A stretch of DNA of 64,000 nt, taken from positions 1 to 64,000 of the forward strand of contig JAJKJM010000044.1 of assembly GCA_021153985.1 (NCBI GenBank), written 5' to 3'. The first letter of the stretch is position 1. Every line of letters starts with the position of its first letter. The notes below the pieces were generated by a model. It had not been told where the DNA came from, did no database searches, and saw only the letters and a list, made by a program, of their open reading frames with translations. Source of the DNA: Polaromonas sp. (GTDB lineage: Bacteria; Pseudomonadota; Gammaproteobacteria; Burkholderiales; Burkholderiaceae_C). Shown piece by piece: positions 18,431-27,715 of this stretch. The translations under genes were made by a program, and so were the position numbers.

Positions 18431-18691
18431 ATGCGTATCAAACCCTGCACCCACGTTCCTGCTGAAATCCACTCACCCAATTCAAAAGGCTGCGAAGAGT
18501 GCCTCAAGATGGGCGACACCTGGATGCATCTGCGGCTGTGCGTACATTGCGGCCACATCGGCTGCTGCGACGATTCAAAGAACCAGCATGCCAGCAAACA
18601 CCACGCGGCCACCGGGCATGCGGTGATCCAGTCGTTTGAGCCCGGCGAAAGCTGGATGTGGTGCTACGACCACCAGTTGCAGGTTGGCTAG
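18431..18691 (+). CDS. UBP-type zinc finger protein
   Basis: CEECLKMGDTWMHLRLCVHCGHIGCCDDSKNQHASKHHAATGHAVIQSFEPGESWMWCYDH. Confidence 0.92.
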   Translation: MRIKPCTHVPAEIHSPNSKGCEECLKMGDTWMHLRLCVHCGHIGCCDDSKNQHASKHHAATGHAVIQSFEPGESWMWCYDHQLQVG

Positions 18692-18939
18692 CTCGCGTCT
18701 TCCGGTTTTTTCGTTGCCTTGGTGAATTCGATCGAGGCCACCATCACCGGGCTGGACTTCGGACTGCGCTGCCAGTGCTCGTCAGCGGCTTTTTGGACCG
18801 CGTCTTTGTCGTAGTTTCCCTTGGACAGATCGGCCCAGACATGCACATAAGCCCGGCACCATGCGTCGTGTGCTTCGTTGATTTTCTCTTCGGAGAGTTC
18901 CGGCGCAGGTTCCGGGTCGGGATGAGGTTCGGCGGCCAT
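18688..18939 (-). CDS. hypothetical protein
   Basis: 83 aa, MAAEPHPDPEPAPELSEEKINEAHDAWCRAYVHVWADLSKG. Confidence 0.6.
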   Translation of the reverse strand: MAAEPHPDPEPAPELSEEKINEAHDAWCRAYVHVWADLSKGNYDKDAVQKAADEHWQRSPKSSPVMVASIEFTKATKKPEDAS

Positions 18940-19018
18940 GAAACCATCCTAGCCAGCCTGCCGCAATGAGTCCACCCCAATGGTCGTTTTGCGGTCCCGG
19001 CTTACACGCTGCCGGGCG

Positions 19019-19663
19019 TCACGGGTTTTGGTAAACCTTCTCACTGTGCGGCGCAGCCGCGAATTCCGGCAACAGCTCGGCCCGCGCCGAGAACTCGCGC
19101 AAGGCTGGATAGTCCGCTGCATTTACCACCTCAGGCAGCATCGCCTGCGTAAAGTGCCAAGCGATGCCCACGGTCACGCCGTCCTGGCCCATGGTGTCGC
19201 TGGTCACGGCCAGCGGTTTGCGCTGCAGCTCCGCTTCAAGTTCGCCATACGCTGCCAGCAACTGGCTGGTCACGCGTGATACCCAGGGCTGGTGCAGTTT
19301 TTCGGCGGGGCGCAGCATGCGTTCATACACAATCTGCACGCTTTTTTCGCAGGCGGCCAGGGCCAGGCCGATGGCTCGCAGGGCCTGCTGGCGCTCAGGC
19401 AGCGTTGCCGGCATCAGGCTTCTGTGGGCCGGCGCCTGGGCGGCCAGCGCTTCGGCATAGTCGATGATGAGTGTGGAGTCCATCAGCACCGCGCCGTCGT
19501 CGCAGACGAGGGTGGGGGCTTTGACGACCGGGTTGATGCTGCGGAATTTCTCGAATGTGCTGAAGACCGAGACCGACTGGTGCTCAAAGCGCAGGCCGAG
19601 GAGTTGCAGGGAGATGGCTACGCGGCGGACGTAGGGGGAGTCGAGCATTCCGATGAGTTGCAT
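19019..19663 (-). CDS. glutathione S-transferase family protein
   Basis: MQLIGMLDSPYVRRVAISLQLLGLRFEHQSVSVFS. Confidence 0.92.
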   Translation of the reverse strand: MQLIGMLDSPYVRRVAISLQLLGLRFEHQSVSVFSTFEKFRSINPVVKAPTLVCDDGAVLMDSTLIIDYAEALAAQAPAHRSLMPATLPERQQALRAIGLALAACEKSVQIVYERMLRPAEKLHQPWVSRVTSQLLAAYGELEAELQRKPLAVTSDTMGQDGVTVGIAWHFTQAMLPEVVNAADYPALREFSARAELLPEFAAAPHSEKVYQNP

Positions 19664-19757
19664 GGGGTTTCCTGTCGCTATGAATAGGGTTGATGAAACT
19701 TTAACCGCTATGCAAGGATTGCGCAGGGCCTTGATACCTCAGCCTGAACGGAGGACG

Positions 19758-20822
19758 TCATGGTTTGCTGCGAAGGGGCAAGAGCAATGCCGCGAGATGG
19801 CGCTGACGCCGCACAAGCTCCAGCATGGCCAACGGCAGCAGCACGCCGGCCGCAAGGCTTGCCGCACTCAGGAGATAGAGGTTGCCGCTGATGTGGGACA
19901 GCGCCAGAAAAGCCCTTCCCTGCGCGGTGTAGTGAAACAGCAGAATGAACAGGCTGGCCGAGCCCACATAGCTCAACGGCCGCCGGAACGCCGCATACCG
20001 CTGCAACAGCGCTGAGGCACAGAGCACGAGGTAAATGCCCAGCGCGGCCTGCACGGTGCAAATGAGCGGGTTGCCGTAGATCCTTAAATTCAGGTCTATG
20101 GTCTCGTCGAAATAAAAGTGCAGCGCGGCGAATGCAATCGCAGCGCCCGCAAAACCGGCAGCACTGAAATGCATGGCCGCCACTGGCTTGCCAAGCAGAA
20201 AGCCGGCGAGCATGCAGGCCGTGCTGAAGAACGCCAGGTCAAGGCTCCAGGGCAGGCCGGGCAGTTTGTCCAGGCCCATAAAGTGCAGCCGCGCGGTGTC
20301 GATTTGCCAGAAGCTGTCTATCCACGCAATGCCGGCTGCCAGCAGGGCGCAGGTGATGAGGACGAGCCAGGCCCTGCGGTTCGGCAAAGGCCTGGTGACG
20401 CGGAGGATGGCCATGGACACGAGCGACGCCACGAAGAGGTGCGGCAAAAACCACAAGGGCGTCCATGCGATGGTAGGTGTGGTGGCATAAAGGACACCCG
20501 AAAAATACGCCAGCGGGGTCGTGGTGGCAACGGGGACCACGTGCGGGCTGAACATCTCTGCGATGCCCAGCAGCACGAGAACCACGAAGTAGGGTTTGAG
20601 AAGCACGTCGGCGCGGGACCGTGCAAACGGCCCCGGCAAGGCGGAGTCTTTGAGGAACACGCCTGAGAGAAAAAAGAAGAGCGGCAGGTGAAAGGAATAG
20701 ATCACCCGAAAGAGTTCGCCTTTGCCCTGCAGCACTGCCTCGTTGTGCCCCAGCACGACCAGGATGATGCCTATGCCCCTGGCGATATCGATGGTGGTGT
20801 TGCGTGGCGTGTGGGAGGGCAT
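19758..20822 (-). CDS. acyltransferase-3 family membrane protein
   Basis: TIDIARGIGIILVVLGHNEAV...FHLPLFFFLSGVFLK; multiple TM segments. Confidence 0.88.
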   Translation of the reverse strand: MPSHTPRNTTIDIARGIGIILVVLGHNEAVLQGKGELFRVIYSFHLPLFFFLSGVFLKDSALPGPFARSRADVLLKPYFVVLVLLGIAEMFSPHVVPVATTTPLAYFSGVLYATTPTIAWTPLWFLPHLFVASLVSMAILRVTRPLPNRRAWLVLITCALLAAGIAWIDSFWQIDTARLHFMGLDKLPGLPWSLDLAFFSTACMLAGFLLGKPVAAMHFSAAGFAGAAIAFAALHFYFDETIDLNLRIYGNPLICTVQAALGIYLVLCASALLQRYAAFRRPLSYVGSASLFILLFHYTAQGRAFLALSHISGNLYLLSAASLAAGVLLPLAMLELVRRQRHLAALLLPLRSKP

Positions 20823-21090
20823 GGCGTGTTGTCAGGTCATGGATGGCCATGTTGACGATTCAGCGATGAGGAGCGATGAGGAGGGCCGAGGCCGTCCGCC
20901 TGCATAAAACCATCGTACCAAGGCCTTGTAACCGTCTTGATACCCGATAAGCGCTCTGGGCTATACCGGCAGGTGCCTTGCCGGCCAGGTTGACAAAAAA
21001 TGCAGCGGTACCGCACATTACGAACTGGCATCACAACAACAGCTAAAGCTAAAGCAAAAAGCAAAAAGCAAAACAGCCTGAGGAGGGCTT

Positions 21091-22413
21091 ATGACACCGA
21101 AACAACTCGCGGCGCTTGGCGTTGCAGTGGGCCTGGCCGCGGCGCTTGCAGGGTGCGGCAAAAAAGAGGAGGCGCCCCGGCCGGCTGCAGCGCCCCCCGC
21201 CGTAGCGGTGCCAGCGGCTGCCACGCCGCCGTCGGCACCGGCGCCCGCCTCAGTTGCGCCTGTTGCACCTGTTGCAGCAGCGCCTGCCGCCTCCGCCTCC
21301 ACTGATCTCGACAGCCCCACGCCGCTGCCCTCCAAAGAGATCAAAGGCGTCGGGATCAAGCAGAAGCTGACCTACTACTACGCGCTGAACGCCGGCGCCG
21401 GCGCCATCAAGCTCACCGCAACGGCCAAAAACTCACCCAGCGGCGCCACGCAGGCGCTGGCTTTCGGGCTGCAAGACCTCAAGGCCAACAAGCTGTGCTC
21501 CGAATCGCACGGCAACACCAACGCCGACAAGACCATCACCATCAATTGCCAGGTTGAAAAAGCCCAGCCACTCATCCTGCGCCTGGACCTGAGCGAAGAA
21601 ACGATTGACTACGCGGTGTCGCTGGAAGGCCCCGTCGAATTGCCGCCGCCTTTGGCCGCTGGCGCCGCCAGTCCCCTTGCTGGCGCAGGCTCTACAGACA
21701 TCGACGAGCCGACACGGCTGAAGGGCAATCGCATCAAGGGCGAGGGCGTCAAGAAAGCCGTGTCGTACTACTACGCCTTCAACGCCGGGCCAGGCGAGCT
21801 GACGGTGACGGGCGACGGCAAAAACATTTCGGCGGCCATGAGTAATGCACTGACGGTGGGCCTCTATACCTTGCGGTCTGAACGGCTGTGCGAGCTGTCG
21901 CTGGGCAACACCACGCTCGACAAGCGCGGCGTGATGAGCTGCAAGCTCGACAAGCGCCAGCCGGTGATCTTGCGGCTGGACCTGGCTGCGGAGACGGTGG
22001 ACTTTCGTGCCAAATTCGATGGTCCCTACGACTTTGAAGCGTACACGCCACCCAAGGTGGTGACGATCGCGCTGGACTCCGCCGTGTTGTTTGACACCGG
22101 CAAGGCGGTGCTCAAACCCGAGGCGAAGCAGACATTGCATGAGGCGGCTGACCGCGTGAAGAAATTTGCCGATGCGTCGGTAATGGTGTCGGGCCATACC
22201 GACAACGTCGGCAATGAGGCCAGCAACCAGGTGCTGTCAGACAAGCGGGCCGCTGCCGTGAAGGACTACTTTGTGAGCCAGGAAGGTGTGCCTGCGCCGG
22301 GCCTGGCGGTGAAGGGCTACGGCAAATCGCAGCCGGTGGCCGACAACGCGACGGAGGAGGGGCGCGCGCGCAACCGGCGGGTTGACGTGGTAATCACGCC
22401 CAAGGGCAAGTAG
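21091..22413 (+). CDS. OmpA-family lipoprotein with two tandem homologous N-terminal modules
   Basis: Lipobox LAAALAGC; C-terminal OmpA motif VSGHTDNVGNEASNQVLSDKRAAAVKDYFV...GKSQPVADNATEEGRARNRRVDV. Confidence 0.92.
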   Translation: MTPKQLAALGVAVGLAAALAGCGKKEEAPRPAAAPPAVAVPAAATPPSAPAPASVAPVAPVAAAPAASASTDLDSPTPLPSKEIKGVGIKQKLTYYYALNAGAGAIKLTATAKNSPSGATQALAFGLQDLKANKLCSESHGNTNADKTITINCQVEKAQPLILRLDLSEETIDYAVSLEGPVELPPPLAAGAASPLAGAGSTDIDEPTRLKGNRIKGEGVKKAVSYYYAFNAGPGELTVTGDGKNISAAMSNALTVGLYTLRSERLCELSLGNTTLDKRGVMSCKLDKRQPVILRLDLAAETVDFRAKFDGPYDFEAYTPPKVVTIALDSAVLFDTGKAVLKPEAKQTLHEAADRVKKFADASVMVSGHTDNVGNEASNQVLSDKRAAAVKDYFVSQEGVPAPGLAVKGYGKSQPVADNATEEGRARNRRVDVVITPKGK

Positions 22414-22420
22414 TGTTGCT

Positions 22421-22543
22421 CCTTCCCCCTCTGGGGGAAGGCGGGGATGGGGGCTCCCCGCCCCCGGTTTGTCTCGTCAACGTGAGCGGGAGATTGATCG
22501 CTGCAAGCCCCCATCCCAACCTTCCCCCAGAGGGGGAAGGAGT
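22421..22543. repeat. REP-like palindromic unit
   Basis: ccttccccctctgggggaaggcggggatgggggc ... gcccccatcccaaccttcccccagagggggaagg. Confidence 0.85.
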
Positions 22544-22576
22544 TATTGCCGGGTCAAGTGCGGGTCGGGACGCCTC

Positions 22577-23950
22577 CTAAATCAACCGCTTGATCGCCTG
22601 CTTGCGCCACACCAGCCGGTAATACGCGGTCTGCAATCCCAGCATCGCTACAAAGGTCACCGGGTAGGCCATCCAGATGCCGTTGATGCCTATGCGGTGG
22701 CTCATGAACCAGGCCACGGGCACCTCGATCAGTGCGATGCAGAAAATTGAAATGCCCATGGGCACCCAGACCGTGCCGCTGGCGCGCATCACGCCCGACA
22801 CCACGCCCTGCATGCCGAAGACGATGCTGCTCCACAGCATGATGTGCAGCAGGGTTTGCGACAGTTCAATCACCGGCTCGCTGGTGATGAAAAAGCCCAT
22901 CAGGTGGCGCGAGAAGAGGTAGCCCAGCAACACCAGCGCACCGGTCAACGCCAGGTTCATCTGCAGGCCTGTGCGTGTGATCATGCCCAGCTTGTCAGTA
23001 CGGCCCGCACCGATGGCCTGCGCGCCGAGGATAGAAGCGGTGATGGCAATCGAAATCGCCGGGAACTGCACATACGCCACCACCTGATTCACCGCGCCAT
23101 ACGCCGCCGTGGCGCTGGAGCCATAGCCATTCACGAGCGACAGCAGCGCGATCTCTGCAAGTGAAATGACGATCAGCTGCACGCCGGTGGGCACGCCGAC
23201 TTTCAGCACGGTCTTGAGGATGGCGGGGTTCACGCGCAGGTGGCGCCTGAACTCTGCGTCGGGTGCCAGCGGGCTCTTGATGCGGTGCAGGCGCCAGGCC
23301 AGCCAGCTGGTCGAGATGATGAAGGACAGGATGGTGGCCACGGCGCTGCTGGCCACGCCAAGCTTGGGCAAGCCGCCCCAGCCGAGGATGAGCGCGGGCG
23401 TGATGACCAGGCCGCAGGCCGTTGAAATGCACAGCGTGTAGAGCGAGGTCACGGTGTCGCCCACGCCGCGCAGCATTGAGGTCGACAGCAGGAAGACAAA
23501 GAGCCCCGGCATGGCCAGCAGCATGATGCGGGCGTACAGCGTCGCGTCGGCCAGGATGTCGGGCGGCGTGCCCAGCGCTTTCAGCAACGGCGCGGTAAAT
23601 GTGCCGCCAAACACGGCGACCGCCAGGCCAAAACTTGCGCCCACCGCCAGCGTGGTGCCGGCCACGGCCTTGACCTTGCCGGTGTCGCGCGCGCCCCAGG
23701 CCTGGCCGATCAGCACGGACGCGCCTGCGCCCAGCCCGATGGTGAAGGCGATAAAGAAAAACATGATGGGAAAAAAGCTGGTCACAGCCGCCAGCGCGCC
23801 CACACCAATCATCTGGCCGATGTAGATGTTGTTGATCGTCCCCGAGAGCGACTGCAGGATATTGCTGAGCAGCATGGGGCCGAGGAAGGCCGCGAAGGTC
23901 TTCCACATCGGCACGCCGTCGCTCAGGGCTTTGGGTGCAATGGGCTTCAT
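22577..23950 (-). CDS. MATE family efflux transporter
   Basis: LSNILQSLSGTINNIYIGQMIGVGALAAVTSFFPIMFFFIAF...GAGASVLIGQAWGARDTGKV. Confidence 0.93.
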   Translation of the reverse strand: MKPIAPKALSDGVPMWKTFAAFLGPMLLSNILQSLSGTINNIYIGQMIGVGALAAVTSFFPIMFFFIAFTIGLGAGASVLIGQAWGARDTGKVKAVAGTTLAVGASFGLAVAVFGGTFTAPLLKALGTPPDILADATLYARIMLLAMPGLFVFLLSTSMLRGVGDTVTSLYTLCISTACGLVITPALILGWGGLPKLGVASSAVATILSFIISTSWLAWRLHRIKSPLAPDAEFRRHLRVNPAILKTVLKVGVPTGVQLIVISLAEIALLSLVNGYGSSATAAYGAVNQVVAYVQFPAISIAITASILGAQAIGAGRTDKLGMITRTGLQMNLALTGALVLLGYLFSRHLMGFFITSEPVIELSQTLLHIMLWSSIVFGMQGVVSGVMRASGTVWVPMGISIFCIALIEVPVAWFMSHRIGINGIWMAYPVTFVAMLGLQTAYYRLVWRKQAIKRLI

Positions 23951-24573
23951 TCGACGCTCCAGCTGGCGGCGGCAAGTTTGGCCAGCTGCAGGCGCACGTC
24001 TTCGGGCCAGGGCGCGACCAGGTTCTCAAATTTGACCAGGTCGCCCGCAAACAGCGCACGGCTGGCTTCTTCAAAGCCCGCAAAGTCGCCCGCCATTTCA
24101 CTCATGAAACGGTAGGCGTTCTCGCGCGAGGCGCGCACGCTGACGCGGCCCTCATTCGCCTTGCGGGATTCATCGATCAGGCGGCGCAGGGTGACTGAAG
24201 CACCGCCGGGCTGGCTGCCCAGCCATTCCCAGTGGCGCGGCAAAAGCGTGACCTCGCGTGCCACCACGCCGAGTTTGGGACGGCCTACCGGGCGGGCTGC
24301 GGTGGCCTCTTCGGCCGGGGCAGGCGAGGGCGTCGCTTCCGCTTCGGGACGCAGGTCCAGGTCAATGCGCTCGCCGGTGGCGTCGTTGAACACGCGGATC
24401 AGCGTGTCTTGGGTAGCGGCCAGCTTGCGTAGCGCGTGGATGACCTGGGTGCGGTCACCGGCGGCGACTTGCTGAAAGCCTGAGAAGGCGACGAGGCGTG
24501 GAGAAGTCTCGGGGGATGAAGAGGATGGAGGCGATGAAGGGGATGACGACGATGACGACGATGGAGATGGCAT
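23947..24573 (-). CDS. DUF2239 family protein with N-terminal poly-Ser tract
   Basis: LVAFSGFQQVAAGDRTQVIHALRKL...GRPKLGVVAREVTLLPRHWEWLGSQPGGASVTLRRLIDESRK; 4-bp overlap with MATE gene. Confidence 0.85.
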   Translation of the reverse strand: MPSPSSSSSSSPSSPPSSSSPETSPRLVAFSGFQQVAAGDRTQVIHALRKLAATQDTLIRVFNDATGERIDLDLRPEAEATPSPAPAEEATAARPVGRPKLGVVAREVTLLPRHWEWLGSQPGGASVTLRRLIDESRKANEGRVSVRASRENAYRFMSEMAGDFAGFEEASRALFAGDLVKFENLVAPWPEDVRLQLAKLAAASWSVE

Positions 24574-24622
24574 GAGAAATGGCTCGTGAAAAGGTTCGAA
24601 AGGGCGGCACGGGATGAATTTC

Positions 24623-24688
24623 ATCCGGGTGAATAAATTGTATAACACCCGGATATAAATTGGCAATACTTAAATTAAGCCGGGTGTA
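24623..24688. promoter_or_regulatory. Cluster of three CCGGGTG half-sites upstream of the DUF2239/MATE operon
   Basis: ATCCGGGTG (24623-24631), inverted CACCCGGAT (24646-24654), CCGGGTGTA (24680-24688). Confidence 0.55.
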
Positions 24689-24847
24689 ATTAACTGTAAA
24701 CACGCTCTATAGCTGGAATTCATCTAATAAGCGAACTTATTATTCTTTTGAGTTTGTGCTTGAGGCCTTTACATTCCCTACCTGTTCAAAAAAGAGCCGG
24801 CACTTTTCACAAGAAAGAAGCGGCAAATAAAGGGTTAGCGGGATTTC

Positions 24848-25915
24848 ATGATCGAACTCAAAGGTATTTTTCAAACCTACAGAGGCCTCACCGGCCCGGT
24901 CCAGGCGCTGAGGGGCGTGGACCTTCACATCCAGCCAGGCGAGGTCTACGGAATCATCGGCCGCAGCGGCGCCGGCAAAAGCTCTCTGGTGCGCGTGATC
25001 AATCTGCTGAACCGGCCCACCGAAGGCCAGGTGCTGGTAGGCGGGCGCGAGTTGACTTCTCTGAACGGCGAGGCCCTGCGGGTGGCACGCCGCGACATCG
25101 GCATCATCTTTCAGCACTTCAATTTGCTGTCGTCCCGCACGGTGTATGGCAACGTGGCCTTGCCGCTCGAAATCGCCGGCTTGCCGGCGGACGACATCAA
25201 GGCCCGCGTCGGGCCGTTGCTGGAACTGGTTGGCTTGAGTGCATTGGCAGACCGCTACCCGGCGCAGATCAGCGGCGGGCAAAAGCAGCGTGTCGGCATT
25301 GCGCGTGCGCTGGCCAACCGGCCCAAGGTGTTGCTCTCGGATGAAGCCACTTCGGCGCTGGACCCGGAAACCACGCGCTCTATCCTCGGCCTTCTGAGGC
25401 AGATCAACAAGGAGTTTGGCCTCACCATCGTGCTGATCACGCACCAGATGCAAGTCATCAAGCAAGTCGCCGACCGCGTGGCGGTGATCGACGCAGGCCG
25501 CATCGTCGAGAGCGGGCCGGTGATCAATGTCTTTACCCGCCCGCAGCACGAGACCACCCGCAGCCTGATCGCCGAAATCGTGCCGCAAGAGTTGCCCGAC
25601 AGCGTGCTGGCGCGCATCCGCACGCTGATGAGCGCCGAGCATGCGGAGGAAGGCCAGCTCTTGCGCCTGGCGTTTGCGGGCGATGAATCTGACCGGCCGC
25701 TGCTGTCGGACGTGATCCGCCGCTTTGGCATTGACCTTTCCATCGTGCACGGCCAGGTCGACGAAATCCAGGGCAAACCTTTTGGCTCGCTTGCGGTGTT
25801 TGCGCGCGGCGCGCGTGAGCAACTCAATGCTGCGGTAGCGCATTTACGCGGCGCCGGAGTGCATGTCGATCAGGTCGGTGCGGATTTACCGGGAGGCCTG
25901 GCTCATGTTCAGTAA
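24848..25915 (+). CDS. metN: methionine ABC transporter, ATP-binding protein
   Basis: [49 protein letters not shown]-terminal NIL domain. Confidence 0.93.
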   Translation: MIELKGIFQTYRGLTGPVQALRGVDLHIQPGEVYGIIGRSGAGKSSLVRVINLLNRPTEGQVLVGGRELTSLNGEALRVARRDIGIIFQHFNLLSSRTVYGNVALPLEIAGLPADDIKARVGPLLELVGLSALADRYPAQISGGQKQRVGIARALANRPKVLLSDEATSALDPETTRSILGLLRQINKEFGLTIVLITHQMQVIKQVADRVAVIDAGRIVESGPVINVFTRPQHETTRSLIAEIVPQELPDSVLARIRTLMSAEHAEEGQLLRLAFAGDESDRPLLSDVIRRFGIDLSIVHGQVDEIQGKPFGSLAVFARGAREQLNAAVAHLRGAGVHVDQVGADLPGGLAHVQ

Positions 25916-26570
25916 TTTTTCACAAGCCCTGCTTGAGCTTTTTGTCAGCTCGCTGTGGGAGACCATCGTCATGGTCGGCATCTCGGGGCTGGTGGGCGCG
26001 TTCATCGGCGTTCCGCTGGGCGTGTTTTTGCGGCTCACAGACCAAGGGGGTGTGCTGCAGAACGCGGTCACCAACCGAGTAGTGGGCGGCATCGTGAACG
26101 CAGTGCGCTCCACGCCTTTCATCATCTTGCTGGTGGCCATCATTCCGTTGACTCGATTCCTCACAGGTTCGTCGATCGGTACGGCGGCTGCCGTGGTGCC
26201 GCTCACGATTGCGGCTGCGCCCTTTATTGCGCGGCTGGTGGAAACCTCTTTGCGCGAAGTCGACCACGGCCTGATCGAAGCGGCGCTGGCCATGGGCGCT
26301 ACCACGCGCCAGATCGTGCTCAAGGTCTTGCTGCCCGAGGCATTGCCCGGCATCGTGGCGGGCCTGACGATTACGTTTGTGAGCCTCACCGGCTATTCGG
26401 CGATGGCCGGCGCCATTGGCGGCGGCGGTCTCGGCGACCTGGGCATCCGCTACGGCTACCAGCGCTTTTTGCCCGAAGTCATGCTGGCCGTGGTGCTGGT
26501 GCTGATCTTGTTTGTGCAAGCAGTGCAGAGCCTGGGCGACTGGGCTGTGCGCAGGTTGAGCCATAAATGA
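25905..26570 (+). CDS. metI: methionine ABC transporter, permease
   Basis: [26 protein letters not shown]..., [44 protein letters not shown]. Confidence 0.93.
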   Translation: MFSNFSQALLELFVSSLWETIVMVGISGLVGAFIGVPLGVFLRLTDQGGVLQNAVTNRVVGGIVNAVRSTPFIILLVAIIPLTRFLTGSSIGTAAAVVPLTIAAAPFIARLVETSLREVDHGLIEAALAMGATTRQIVLKVLLPEALPGIVAGLTITFVSLTGYSAMAGAIGGGGLGDLGIRYGYQRFLPEVMLAVVLVLILFVQAVQSLGDWAVRRLSHK

Positions 26571-26592
26571 AGAATATTTCTCTCGGGCTTTT

Positions 26593-26862
26593 CTCCCTCC
26601 CCCGCTGGGGGAGGGCAGGGGTGGGGGCCGGCGGCGGTCAGACGGCTGCCTGGCTTGCAAAGGCCGCGAGCCCTCACCCCAGCCCTCTCCCAGGGGGAGA
26701 GGGAGCAAGAACATTGCCGCGGCGATGTTGATCCCCGAATTCCTCCCTCTCCCTCCGGGAGAGGGCAGGGGTGAGGGCCAGCGGCGGTCAAACTGCCATT
26801 AACGGTACCAACGCTGCTGGCCCTCACCCTAACCCTCTCCCAAGGGGAGAGGGGACAAGATT
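26593..26862. repeat. Two REP-like palindromic units between metI and metQ
   Basis: ctccctcccccgctgggggagggcaggggtgggggc ... gccctcaccccagccctctcccagggggagaggg and a second similar unit. Confidence 0.88.
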
Positions 26863-26899
26863 AAGAACAACCATTTTTCAATTCATCAAAGGAAACACC

Positions 26900-27694
26900 A
26901 TGAACAAACGCACCCTCATCCAGTCCGCCATCGCACTCGCGCTGGCCGCCGCATTGCCCGCTGCCGTGCTCGCACAAGACAAGCCGCTGAAGATCGGTGT
27001 CACCGCCGGCCCGCATGCACAAATCTTTGAGCAGGTCAAAAAGATCGCTGAAAAAGACGGCCTGAAAATCCAGATCGTTGAGTTCAGTGACTACATCCAG
27101 CCCAACGCCGCGCTCGCCGCCGGCGACCTGGACGGCAACAGCTACCAGCACAAGCCCTTCCTCGACCAGCAGGTCAAAGACCGCGGCTACAAGATCGTCA
27201 ACGTGGGCTACACCGTCAACTTCCCGATCGGCCTCTATTCGAAAAAGGTCAAAAGCCTGGCCGAGCTGAAAGAAGGCGCGCGCTTCGGCATCCCCAACGA
27301 CCCGACCAACGGCGGCCGCGTGTTGCTGGTGCTGCAAGACAAGGGATTGATCAAGCTCAAGCCTGAGGCCGGCCTCAAGGCCACGCCGCTGGATGTGATT
27401 GAGAACCCCAAGAAGATCAAGTTTGTTGAACTCGACGCCGCCCAGCTGCCGCGCTCACTCGACGACCTCGACGCCTCGGCCGTCAACACCAACTACGCGC
27501 TGTCGGCTGGATTGAACCCCAAGGATGCGATTGCCCAGGAAGCGGCCAAGTCGCCTTACGTCAACTTGCTGGCCGTGCGTGAGCAAGACAAGGACAAGCC
27601 ATGGGTCGCCAAACTGGTGAAGGCCTACCACTCGGAAGAGATCCGCAAGTACGTGCAGGCCGAGTTCAAGGGTGCCGTATTGGCCGGCTTCTAA
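26900..27694 (+). CDS. metQ: methionine ABC transporter, substrate-binding protein
   Basis: Signal peptide; LKIGVTAGPHAQIFEQVKKIAEKDGLKIQIVEFSDYIQPNAALAAGDLDGNSYQHKPFLDQ. Confidence 0.94.
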   Translation: MNKRTLIQSAIALALAAALPAAVLAQDKPLKIGVTAGPHAQIFEQVKKIAEKDGLKIQIVEFSDYIQPNAALAAGDLDGNSYQHKPFLDQQVKDRGYKIVNVGYTVNFPIGLYSKKVKSLAELKEGARFGIPNDPTNGGRVLLVLQDKGLIKLKPEAGLKATPLDVIENPKKIKFVELDAAQLPRSLDDLDASAVNTNYALSAGLNPKDAIAQEAAKSPYVNLLAVREQDKDKPWVAKLVKAYHSEEIRKYVQAEFKGAVLAGF

Positions 27695-27715
27695 ACCCGG
27701 CTTAAGGGCGCGCAC

